Shown here in pieces: positions 1 to 5,799 of a stretch of DNA of 12,267 nucleotides. This DNA is from Desulfobacteraceae bacterium (GTDB lineage Bacteria > Desulfobacterota > DSM-4660 > Desulfatiglandales > Desulfatiglandaceae). Under the pieces are notes generated by a model. The model worked only from the letters and a program-made list of their open reading frames with translations, was not told where the DNA came from and did not search any database. The stretch lies in assembly GCA_011042035.1 (NCBI GenBank), contig DQZA01000135.1:1-12267 (forward strand). The letters are read 5' to 3'. The number at the start of each line of letters is the position of its first letter. Within the stretch, counting starts at the first letter, position 1. Both the position numbers and the translations under genes were made by a program.

Positions 1-980
1 ATAAGCCTCGTGCCCTTACTGACCCTGCGGCCCTTTATTACGCGGGCAGCCACCCTCAGATCTTCCAGCCTGCCGTTGGTGCATGAGCCAATGAAAACTT
101 GGTCCACCTTTACGCCGTTAACCTGCGAAATTCCAACCACCTTATCAGGGGAATGGGGCAGGGCTATCTGTGGCTCTAAATCCGATACATCAATCTCGAC
201 CACGCTTTCATAATCTGCATCGGGATCACTCTCATGGTACGTTGGCTCTCGTTTTGCCCTATCCTTCAAATACTGTCTGGTAATATCATCGGGCGGAAAA
301 ATTCCATTTTTCGCACCGCATTCTACTGCCATATTGGCCATTGTAAGGCGCTCGGCCATGGTCAGATTTGCCACTACGTCCCCTGAAAACTCCAGGGCTT
401 TATACACCGCACCCGAAACCCCAATGCGGCCAAGTGTTGCGAGGATGAGGTCTTTACCCTGCACCCATCTAGGCATTGAGCCACAATACACGAGCTTTAT
501 GGACTCAGGCACCCTGAGCCATATCCTCCCTGTTGCCATGACTGCAGCCAGGTCAGTACTACCCACGCCAGTAGAAAAGGCCCCCAGAGCTCCATAGGTA
601 CAGGTATGACTATCGGCCCCTATTACCACATCACCAGCGGTAACCAGCCCCCGCTCGGGCAAAATGACATGCTCAATACCTGATTGGCCGAGTTCAAAGA
701 AATTGCTGATACCGAAATCCTCAGCAAAATCTCTCATTGTCTTTACCTGCTGGGCCGAGGGAATATCCTTATTGGGTACAAAGTGATCCTGGACCAGAGC
801 GATCCTCTGCTCGTCAAATACCTTTTTTGCCCCCAGCTTTTGGAACGCCTCGATGGCAAGGGGCGCCGTTATATCATTGGCCAGGGCCAGGTCCACGTTT
901 ACCTCTATGAACTCCCCTGGGCTTACCTTGTCTTTTCCTGCATGCGCGGCAAGAATCTTTTCAGTTATTGTCATCCCCAT
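1..980 (-). CDS. leuC: 3-isopropylmalate dehydratase large subunit (LeuC), 3' end outside the window
   Basis: Partial gene: 326 codons are present and the C-terminus lies beyond base 1. The product is the [4Fe-4S] large subunit of isopropylmalate isomerase, which interconverts 2- and 3-isopropylmalate and, in citramalate-pathway organisms, citramalate and methylmalate. The translation begins MGMTITEKILAAHAGKDK. It shows the aconitase-family signature DSHTCTYGALGAF at residues 123-135 and FIGSCTNGR at 296-304, whose Cys300 is expected to be the first cluster ligand. The later CxxC pair is outside the window. The sequence resembles the roughly 420-residue LeuC/homoaconitase-like type, so about 90 residues are probably missing. 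The start at 980 is chosen because a purine-rich GGGAAAGG lies about 11 nt upstream; ATG at 974 is the alternative. It follows leuA by 31 nt on the same strand, so it is probably co-transcribed. Homoaconitase-type activity cannot be excluded, but the leuA and cimA neighbours favour LeuC. Confidence 0.93.
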   Translation of the reverse strand, partial: MGMTITEKILAAHAGKDKVSPGEFIEVNVDLALANDITAPLAIEAFQKLGAKKVFDEQRIALVQDHFVPNKDIPSAQQVKTMRDFAEDFGISNFFELGQSGIEHVILPERGLVTAGDVVIGADSHTCTYGALGAFSTGVGSTDLAAVMATGRIWLRVPESIKLVYCGSMPRWVQGKDLILATLGRIGVSGAVYKALEFSGDVVANLTMAERLTMANMAVECGAKNGIFPPDDITRQYLKDRAKREPTYHESDPDADYESVVEIDVSDLEPQIALPHSPDKVVGISQVNGVKVDQVFIGSCTNGRLEDLRVAARVIKGRRVSKGTRL

Positions 981-1011
981 GGACCGTTTTTCCTTTCCCA
1001 GTCACGTTCGT

Positions 1012-2556
1012 TTACACCACAGCATCCTTAGCAGAAAGAGCAGGGTTCCGCTTGAGATATTCCAGGCGGTTCAAACCATTCACATAGGCCTTGGCACTGG
1101 CAGTGATGATGTCGGGGTCTGCCCCCTTGCCAAGGGCCACCAGCCCATTTTCCTGGACCCGAACCGTAACCTCTCCTTGGGCATCCATACCTCCAGTAAT
1201 GGCGTTGACTGTAAATCGAATCAGCTTAGAGCGGCTCCCAGTCATCTTGGCAATGGTGTTGAAGGTGGCATCAATGGGACCAACCCCAAAACCCGCGTTT
1301 TGCACCTCTTTACCCCTCACCTTCAACTTCACGGTTGCAGTGGGAACCGCAACAGTGCCGCTCACTACATTCAGATACTCTAACTCATATGTATCTGGCA
1401 CACGTAGAATCTCCTCGGCCACCAAAACTTCAATATCCTCATCAAGCATCTCTTTACGCTTGTCAGCCAATTCCTTGAACCTCTTGAAGAGCCGATCCAG
1501 CTCTTTCTCGCCCAGTTCGTACCCCAACTCAGATAACTTCTTCTTAAAGGCATGCCTGCCCGAATGCTTCCCGAGCACCAGTGTATTGCTGGATATCCCA
1601 ACCATCTCAGGATTCATTATCTCGTAGGTCTGGGCGTTCTTGAGAACTCCATCCTGATGGATGCCTGCCTCATGAGAGAACGCATTGGCACCCACAATGG
1701 CCTTGTTTGGCTGGACCAGGATGCCAGTTACCATGCTCACAAGCCGACTGGTGGGATAAATTTCTTCTGTGTTGATGCGTGTTGAAAAATCTAGGTTATC
1801 TCTCCTGACATGAACCGCCATCACCACTTCCTCCAGGGAAGTATTCCCTGCCCTCTCTCCTATGCCATTTATGGTAACCTCCACCTGCCTGGCTCCGGCC
1901 TTCAATGCCGCTATGGTGTTAGCCGTGGCAAGGCCAAGGTCGTTATGACAATGGACACTCATCACCGCCTTATGGATATTGGATGTATGGTCCATCACAT
2001 ACTTAACAAGCTCGGCAAATTCATGGGGAAGGGCGTAACCTACGGTATCGGGCAGATTAACGGTGGTTGCTCCCGCTTCTATTGCCGCCTCGAAGACCTT
2101 ACATAGAAAATCCCGGTCACTTCGCGAGCCATCCTCGGCTGAGAACTCCACATTATCGGTGAACGATTTTGCATACCTCACCGCCTCCACAGTAGTTTGC
2201 AATACCTCTTCCTTGCTCATCTTGAGCTTGTATTTCATGTGTATGTCCGAGGTTGCAAGAAAGGTATGAATGCGTGGCTTGGCAGCATGCTTAATGGCCT
2301 GCCAAGCAAGATCAATATCATTCTTTGCGGCCCTTGCTAGGGCAGTCACCTCTGCCTGCTTTATTCTGGATGCCACTGAGGCCACCGCATCAAGGTCACC
2401 TTGGGAAGCTGCAGGAAATCCTGCCTCAATGGCATCAACACCCAGTTTTTCCAATTGGACTGCAAGCCTTAGTTTCTCGGCAGCATTCATGCTGGCCCCT
2501 GGCGACTGCTCGCCATCTCTCAGCGTAGTATCAAATACAATGACTCTATTGCTCAT
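1012..2556 (-). CDS. leuA: 2-isopropylmalate synthase (LeuA)
   Basis: 514-residue enzyme condensing acetyl-CoA with 2-ketoisovalerate, the first committed step of leucine synthesis. The DRE-TIM metallolyase barrel shows DTTLRDGEQSPGASM at residues 9-23, HCHND at 202-206, GIGERAGN at 231-238 and HEAGIHQDG at 295-303. By family analogy Asp14, His202, His204 and Asn238 bind the divalent metal. The C-terminal part, from about residue 390 on, has the length and character of the LeuA allosteric domain (for example FGVGPIDATFNTI), so feedback inhibition by leucine is expected. The start at 2556 (MSNRVIVF) is chosen over an in-frame start 21 codons upstream because AAGGAGG at 2563-2569 lies 6 nt before it. 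It begins 55 nt after the cimA stop and ends 31 nt before leuC. The catalytic motifs are intact. Confidence 0.96.
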   Translation of the reverse strand: MSNRVIVFDTTLRDGEQSPGASMNAAEKLRLAVQLEKLGVDAIEAGFPAASQGDLDAVASVASRIKQAEVTALARAAKNDIDLAWQAIKHAAKPRIHTFLATSDIHMKYKLKMSKEEVLQTTVEAVRYAKSFTDNVEFSAEDGSRSDRDFLCKVFEAAIEAGATTVNLPDTVGYALPHEFAELVKYVMDHTSNIHKAVMSVHCHNDLGLATANTIAALKAGARQVEVTINGIGERAGNTSLEEVVMAVHVRRDNLDFSTRINTEEIYPTSRLVSMVTGILVQPNKAIVGANAFSHEAGIHQDGVLKNAQTYEIMNPEMVGISSNTLVLGKHSGRHAFKKKLSELGYELGEKELDRLFKRFKELADKRKEMLDEDIEVLVAEEILRVPDTYELEYLNVVSGTVAVPTATVKLKVRGKEVQNAGFGVGPIDATFNTIAKMTGSRSKLIRFTVNAITGGMDAQGEVTVRVQENGLVALGKGADPDIITASAKAYVNGLNRLEYLKRNPALSAKDAVV

Positions 2557-2562
2557 GGAAAA

Positions 2563-2569
2563 CCTCCTT
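2563..2569 (-). promoter_or_regulatory. Ribosome binding site of leuA
   Basis: A perfect AAGGAGG on the minus strand ends 6 nt before ATG 2556. It fixes the leuA start at MSNRVIVF instead of the longer in-frame reading that would begin inside the end of cimA. Confidence 0.85.
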
Positions 2570-2611
2570 AAGATAACGTTTGTAATGATGAGTGAAAAAA
2601 GCGCATGGAGG

Positions 2612-4288
2612 TTAACCATTGAGCATGGGCCGCGGGTCTCGCGTCTCGCGTTGACCCGCGGCGTTTGCCTCGTTCTCCTTTACCTTGCCCATATTGATCC
2701 CTTTCTTACCCTCTGATTTGCCATTTAGACTCTTTGAAAGCTTGTACTGCACACTGTCAACAAGTGCCTGCCAGCTTGCCTCTATGATGTTTTCTGACAC
2801 CCCAACGGTCGCCCATATCTCCTTGGAGTCCCTAGATTCAATTTGCACCCTCACCTTCGCAGCGGTTCCGTGGCTGCCATCAATAACCCTGACCTTGAAG
2901 TCCACCAGGCCCATCTCCTGGATCTCTGGATAAAATTTGGTCAGGGCCTTCCTCAGCGCATTGTCCAGTGCGTTCACAGGGCCGTCGCCTTCTGCCGCCG
3001 TTATTTCATAATCATCTCCCACGGATATCTTGATGGTAGCCTGACAGGTGCTCGGTCCAGACTGATTCTTCTCAATGCTCACCCTCAGGGATTCCAGTTT
3101 GAAGGGTTCTTCAAATTGTCCGGTCACCTTTTTGACCAGCAGCTCCAGTGAGCCCTCCGCCGCCTCAAAGCGGTAACCTTGGTCCTCAAGGCGCTTGATC
3201 TCCTCCACGATCTTCCGGCTTGTATATCCGTTGCCTCCCAACTTAATGCCCAGTTCCCTGGTTTTGTACTCGATGTTGCTCTTGCCAGAAAGATCCGATA
3301 CCAGCACCCGCCGCCTGTTCCCCACCAAGCCGGGGTCGATATGCTCATAGGCTGCCGGCTCCTTCATTATGGCACTTACGTGCACCCCGCCTTTGTGGGC
3401 GAATGCACTCTTGCCCACAAACGGGCGATCATTTACAGGGGGAATGTTAGCCACTTCGCTCACAAACCGGGACAACTCGGTAAGATGCCTAACCTTTTCC
3501 TCATCCAAGCACTCATACCCCATTTTTAGCTGGAGATTGCCGATCAATGAAATAAGGTCAGCGTTACCACATCGTTCCCCATACCCATTGATGGTCCCTT
3601 GCACCATAACAGCACCTGCTCCGACCGCTGCGAGGGAATTGGCCACAGCAAGGCCACAATCATCATGGGTATGAATGCCCACAGGAACCGGTATTTGTGG
3701 CATCAGCTCTGACATTATTTTCTCAATCTCCCATGGCATGGTCCCGCCGTTGGTATCACAGAGCACCACCATGTCAGCACCGCCATCAACGGCAGCCTGT
3801 ATCGTGTCCATTGCATAGGAGGAGTTGAGCTTGTAGCCGTCAAAGAAATGTTCTGCATCATAGATGACTTCTCTGCCCTCGTTCTTTAGGTAGGCAACTG
3901 TATCATTTATCATTCTGCAATTTTCTTCTAGGGAAATTCCCAATATCCTGGAGGCATGAAGATCCCAAGACTTTCCAAATATGGTAACAACCTCTGTCTC
4001 CGTCCTTATCAGGGCATTGACATTGGCATCCTTTTCCGGGCTTGTCTCTGGCCTTCGTGTACTGCCAAAAGCGGTTATCTTTGAGTTCCTGAAGGAGGTA
4101 CGTTTGGCCATCTCGAAAAACCGTGCATCTTTTGGGTTAGAGCCGGGCCAACCCCCTTCGATATAATGGAAACCATAGGAGTCCAGCCTGGTGGCGATGC
4201 GTAGCTTGTCTTCTGCAGAGAGGCTTACCTGCTCCCCTTGGGTGCCATCTCTGAGTGTAGTGTCATACAAGTAAATTTTCTTGGACAT
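2612..4288 (-). CDS. cimA: (R)-citramalate synthase (CimA)
   Basis: 558-residue DRE-TIM synthase that condenses acetyl-CoA with pyruvate to citramalate, the first step of the threonine-independent isoleucine route. Motifs are DTTLRDGTQGEQVSLS at residues 9-24, HTHDDCGLAVAN at 206-217, GYGERCGNADL at 235-245 and FAHKGGVHVSA at 296-306. These features, including GTQGEQVSLS and the FAHKGG motif, distinguish CimA from LeuA and homocitrate synthase. A C-terminal LeuA-like regulatory domain follows (about 400-530). The start at 4288 (MSKKIYLY) has GGGAG 8 nt upstream; a TTG 13 codons earlier falls in the attenuator U run and is unlikely. The last 25 or so residues are a charged, low-complexity tail encoded partly by a GC-rich palindrome (2629-2662) and look like an addition to the usual end. 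It is the first structural gene after the leader/attenuator, so it is probably regulated by isoleucine and leucine supply. Confidence 0.94.
   Translation of the reverse strand: MSKKIYLYDTTLRDGTQGEQVSLSAEDKLRIATRLDSYGFHYIEGGWPGSNPKDARFFEMAKRTSFRNSKITAFGSTRRPETSPEKDANVNALIRTETEVVTIFGKSWDLHASRILGISLEENCRMINDTVAYLKNEGREVIYDAEHFFDGYKLNSSYAMDTIQAAVDGGADMVVLCDTNGGTMPWEIEKIMSELMPQIPVPVGIHTHDDCGLAVANSLAAVGAGAVMVQGTINGYGERCGNADLISLIGNLQLKMGYECLDEEKVRHLTELSRFVSEVANIPPVNDRPFVGKSAFAHKGGVHVSAIMKEPAAYEHIDPGLVGNRRRVLVSDLSGKSNIEYKTRELGIKLGGNGYTSRKIVEEIKRLEDQGYRFEAAEGSLELLVKKVTGQFEEPFKLESLRVSIEKNQSGPSTCQATIKISVGDDYEITAAEGDGPVNALDNALRKALTKFYPEIQEMGLVDFKVRVIDGSHGTAAKVRVQIESRDSKEIWATVGVSENIIEASWQALVDSVQYKLSKSLNGKSEGKKGINMGKVKENEANAAGQRETRDPRPMLNG
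2629..2662. repeat. GC-rich 10-bp inverted repeat in the cimA 3' end
   Basis: Arms 2629-2638 (GCCGCGGGTC) and 2653-2662 (GACCCGCGGC) are perfect reverse complements with a 14-nt loop. Within and beside the loop TCTCGCG occurs twice in tandem (2637-2643 and 2644-2650). The palindrome lies in the last codons of cimA and encodes most of its odd tail (QRETRDPR). It could form an RNA hairpin near the cimA-leuA junction, perhaps influencing relative expression or mRNA stability. It has no U run, so an ordinary intrinsic terminator is unlikely. Confidence 0.7.
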
Positions 4289-4325
4289 ACCCTGTTCTCC
4301 CGTGTTTACGATTTCCCTTGATAGC

Positions 4326-4366
4326 AAAAAAAATCCGTTATCAGGTCGGGCCTGATAACGGATTTT
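4326..4366 (-). terminator. Attenuator terminator upstream of cimA (segments 3:4)
   Basis: Plus-strand arms 4330-4345 and 4351-4366 are perfect 16-bp reverse complements with a 5-nt loop (4346-4350). On the minus-strand RNA the stem is followed by eight U (4333 down to 4326, the first four also in the stem base). This is a strong intrinsic terminator 38 nt before the cimA start, so transcripts reaching cimA must escape it. The 5' arm (segment 3) is also complementary to the end of the leader ORF, which makes termination conditional. The opposite strand has only a weak T run (GATTTTGTGTT), so plus-strand termination is less likely. Confidence 0.93.
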
Positions 4367-4482
4367 GTGTTAAACTTATTTAAAACCGAAAGCTATGTCA
4401 TTATCAGGCCCGGGCGTTTAAGCCTCCCAAGCAATACCAAAAGCAGCAAGGATATAATTATCCCTGCTGCGCTGATAATGAC
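4347..4482 (-). promoter_or_regulatory. Ribosome-mediated attenuator: protector and antiterminator segments
   Basis: Four alternately oriented copies of TTATCAG/CTGATAA lie at 4338-4344, 4352-4358, 4401-4407 and 4472-4478. In minus-strand RNA, segment 1 (4482-4472, GUCAUUAUCAG) pairs perfectly over 11 bp with segment 2 (4407-4397). Segment 2 (4412-4401, CGGGCCUGAUAA) pairs perfectly over 12 bp with segment 3 (4358-4347), extendable by one GU and one GC pair. Segment 3 is also the 5' arm of the terminator. Segment 1 lies on leader codons Val11-Ile12-Ile13-Ser14 and segment 2 on the final leader codons. A ribosome stalled on the Ile codons would mask segment 1 and free segment 2 for the antiterminator; one finishing at the stop codon would mask segment 2 and let the terminator form. 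The pairings are seen directly; the regulatory outcome is inferred from the trp/ilv/leu attenuation model. Confidence 0.88.
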
Positions 4483-4512
4483 GATAATGTTGTTGTAAAT
4501 AGCTTCCGGCAT
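4393..4512 (-). CDS. Branched-chain leader peptide of the cimA-leuA-leuC operon
   Basis: A 39-codon ORF beginning MPEAIYNN and ending at TAG 4395-4393. It contains 9 Ile, 8 Leu and 2 Val codons (19 of 39), in blocks: Ile9-Ile10-Val11-Ile12-Ile13, then Ile18-Ile19-Ile20, then Leu22-Leu25, Val26, Leu27-Leu28. Ile is read by AUU, AUC and AUA; Leu mainly by UUG, CUU and CUG. The start at 4512 is preferred because the in-frame starts further upstream lie at or before the predicted transcription start; AAAGGA stands 12 nt ahead, a weak but usable ribosome site. Its job is probably to report charged tRNA-Ile and tRNA-Leu to the attenuator rather than to make a functional protein. The hydrophobic middle could also read as a small membrane segment, but the promoter, overlapping RNA segments and downstream terminator make a leader peptide far more likely. 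Confidence 0.85.
   Translation of the reverse strand: MPEAIYNNIIVIISAAGIIISLLLLVLLGRLKRPGLIMT
4443..4470 (-). other. Nested hairpin in the leader coding region
   Basis: In minus-strand RNA, 4470-4459 pairs with 4454-4443 over 12 positions (one GU) with a 4-nt loop. It covers leader codons 15-24, directly after segment 1 and before segment 2, so it can sit inside the 1:2 pairing. It could act as a pause hairpin that keeps RNA polymerase in step with the translating ribosome. The structure is seen in sequence; the role is inferred. Confidence 0.6.
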
Positions 4513-4560
4513 TCTTTGATTTATTCCTTTTTTTGAGTTTCTGATGGCGTAATCCATATT

Positions 4561-4590
4561 AGCATAAATTGCATAAAGCATATTTGTCAA
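4561..4590 (-). promoter_or_regulatory. Predicted sigma70 promoter of the cimA operon leader
   Basis: Minus-strand TTGACA (4590-4585) is a perfect -35 box; TATGCT (4566-4561) is a -10 candidate after an 18-nt spacer (TTATGC with 17 nt is the alternative). Transcription would start near 4554, about 40 nt before the leader peptide ATG and about 190 nt before the terminator stem, a typical layout for an attenuated leader. Confidence 0.65.
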
Positions 4591-4635
4591 CATTTTTCTT
4601 GCGCTGATGATTTTTTAAGCTTGGAAAAACCCTCC

Positions 4636-4664
4636 TTGATCCTTAGAATGTGTTCAGCTATGTT
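4636..4664 (+). promoter_or_regulatory. Possible promoter of the yqeB-like gene
   Basis: TTGATC (4636-4641), a 17-nt spacer and TATGTT (4659-4664) lie 45 nt before the start at 4709 and diverge from the cimA leader promoter. Each box matches consensus at four of six positions, so this is a modest prediction. Confidence 0.35.
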
Positions 4665-4708
4665 ACTTTTTCGAATCTACTGAATAATCTCTAGACGAGG
4701 GAACTAAC

Positions 4709-5539
4709 ATGCCTTTACAAAAAAAACAAATAGATCTGTCACGGTTCACTATTTTGATACGCGGTGGGGGAGATCTTGCCTCCGGCGTTGCGTGGCGCCT
4801 CCACAACTGCGGCTTCAGGGTCCTTATAACAGAAACTTCACTTCCCCTTGCAGTGAGACGAAAGGTTTCTTTTTGCGAAGCCGTTTACGAGGGCTCAACA
4901 GAGGTGGAAGGGGTACAGGCCCGTCTCATAGAGCGGCCTGAGCAGGCGAAAGATTTATGGCAAAATGGGATCATACCTATGCTTGTGGACCCTGAATGCA
5001 CTTGCAAAGATATGATTAAACCCGATGTCCTGGTGGATGCCATAATGGCAAAAAAAAATATTGGCACCTCCATTGACGATGCCCCCTTAGTAATAGCCCT
5101 TGGTCCTGGATTCGAGGCGGGTAGGGACGCCCACTTCGTCGTTGAAACCCAGAGGGGTCACTTCCTTGGCAGACTCATCACTAGAGGTACAGCGACACCT
5201 AATTCAGGGATTCCCGGTAAGGTCCTTGGAATAGGTTCGGAAAGGGTCTTGAGGGCACCCGCCTCAGGAGTGGTGAAAACCATTACGGAAATCGGCGAGA
5301 AGGTCTCAGAGGGGGAGGTTGTTGGTTATGTGAACGGCAGCGAAGTCAAGGCGCTTATTGATGGCGTAATCCGTGGGCTTATTCATCCGGGCGTAAACGT
5401 TACCAAGGGACTTAAGATAGGCGATATTGACCCAAGGGGAAATGTGAGGCACTGCTTTACTATTTCAGAAAAATCCCTCGCCATTGCGGGAGGAGTGCTG
5501 GAAGGCATTTTGAGGGTATTTGGAAAATCCGCTGAATAA
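4709..5539 (+). CDS. yqeB: YqeB-family selenium-dependent molybdenum hydroxylase system protein
   Basis: 276-residue protein resembling the YqeB/EF2563 family, which occurs with selenium-dependent molybdenum hydroxylases and is thought to help mature or supply their cofactor; its exact reaction is not known. The N-terminus has a glycine-rich dinucleotide-binding-like loop, IRGGGDLASGVAWRL at residues 17-31. The C-terminal part (about 182-243, RAPASGVVKTITEIGEKVSEGE and GLKIGDIDPRG among its motifs) looks like a biotinyl/lipoyl-type barrel without an obvious modified lysine. GAGGGA at 4697-4702 is 6 nt before ATG 4709 and supports that start. Length agrees with the family. It is transcribed divergently from the cimA operon and convergently with hyuB, so it is probably a single-gene unit. 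It implies a molybdenum hydroxylase in the cell; a candidate begins at 11935. Confidence 0.85.
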   Translation: MPLQKKQIDLSRFTILIRGGGDLASGVAWRLHNCGFRVLITETSLPLAVRRKVSFCEAVYEGSTEVEGVQARLIERPEQAKDLWQNGIIPMLVDPECTCKDMIKPDVLVDAIMAKKNIGTSIDDAPLVIALGPGFEAGRDAHFVVETQRGHFLGRLITRGTATPNSGIPGKVLGIGSERVLRAPASGVVKTITEIGEKVSEGEVVGYVNGSEVKALIDGVIRGLIHPGVNVTKGLKIGDIDPRGNVRHCFTISEKSLAIAGGVLEGILRVFGKSAE

Positions 5540-5607
5540 AGAGCCTTTCCGAACTGATTTCGGCTATAAAATTACCACAGAGACGCAGAGCACTCAGAGA
5601 GCTTCCT

Positions 5608-5641
5608 TTTTTGCCCATCGGGAGACGGCGATGGGCAAAAA
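5608..5641. terminator. Hairpin 1 of the intergenic element, possible bidirectional terminator
   Basis: Arms 5608-5620 (TTTTTGCCCATCG) and 5629-5641 (CGATGGGCAAAAA) form a perfect 13-bp stem with an 8-nt loop. It lies about 70 nt after the yqeB stop and about 160 nt after the hyuB stop in the other direction. On either strand the stem is preceded by T and followed by A, so it lacks the usual 3' U run; any terminator role would depend on stem strength, and a repeat or RNA-stability role is equally possible. Confidence 0.45.
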
Positions 5642-5694
5642 TGCATTCTCAAATCACCTCAACCACTTGAACCTAATCAAAGCACGTGTTTTTG

Positions 5695-5728
5695 TTTTTG
5701 CTTGCAGGCATCTCGCGGCAAGCAAAAA
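5695..5728. terminator. Hairpin 2 of the intergenic element
   Basis: Arms 5695-5705 (TTTTTGCTTGC) and 5718-5728 (GCAAGCAAAAA) form a perfect 11-bp stem with a 12-nt loop, repeating the TTTTTGC...GCAAAAA frame of hairpin 1 with a different core. It lies 71 nt beyond the hyuB stop on the minus strand. Like hairpin 1 it has no 3' U run; a convergent-gene barrier is one reading. Confidence 0.4.
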
Positions 5729-5799
5729 GATATGTCTCTGTGAGCTCGGTGCCTCTGTGGTTAATGCTTGTTAATGCTTAATACCAAGTTCTGAAAATC

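Larger units (their letters stand above)
5574..5761. repeat. Composite 188-bp inverted-repeat element between yqeB and hyuB
   Basis: Imperfect terminal inverted repeats of 27 nt lie at 5574-5600 and 5735-5761 (ACCACAGAG at the outer ends, 22 of 27 positions matching). Between them are two perfect hairpins (5608-5641 and 5695-5728), each framed by TTTTTGC and GCAAAAA. No coding potential is convincing here. The stretch 5540-5799 between the convergent yqeB and hyuB genes contains this element and little else. The ACCACAGAG-type ends resemble, from memory, an intergenic repeat seen in many bacterial genomes. A small non-autonomous mobile or palindromic repeat is possible. The right end is followed by a 10-bp tandem near-duplication, TTAATGCTTG/TTAATGCTTA (5761-5780). 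Confidence 0.65.

Noticed and set aside
853..1383. Long plus-strand ORFs opposite leuC and leuA
   Set aside because: They are antisense readings of clearly conserved enzymes on the minus strand.
2613..2619. leuA start 21 codons upstream, overlapping the end of cimA
   Set aside because: The AAGGAGG at 2563-2569 is placed for ATG 2556, and homologous enzymes begin close to the DTTLRDGEQ motif.
4288..4560. T-box riboswitch as the explanation of the cimA terminator
   Set aside because: No T-box-like AGGGTGGNACCGCG sequence is visible between promoter and terminator, whereas a leader ORF with alternating pairings is.
4513..4593. Longer 66-codon reading of the leader ORF starting at 4593
   Set aside because: The upstream ATG at 4593 overlaps the predicted -35 box and would lie before the transcription start; the ATG at 4557 would be at the very 5' end without a ribosome site. 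ATG 4512 is preferred.
5520..5774. 84-codon plus-strand ORF after yqeB
   Set aside because: It runs through the inverted-repeat element, overlaps the yqeB end and has no protein-like composition.
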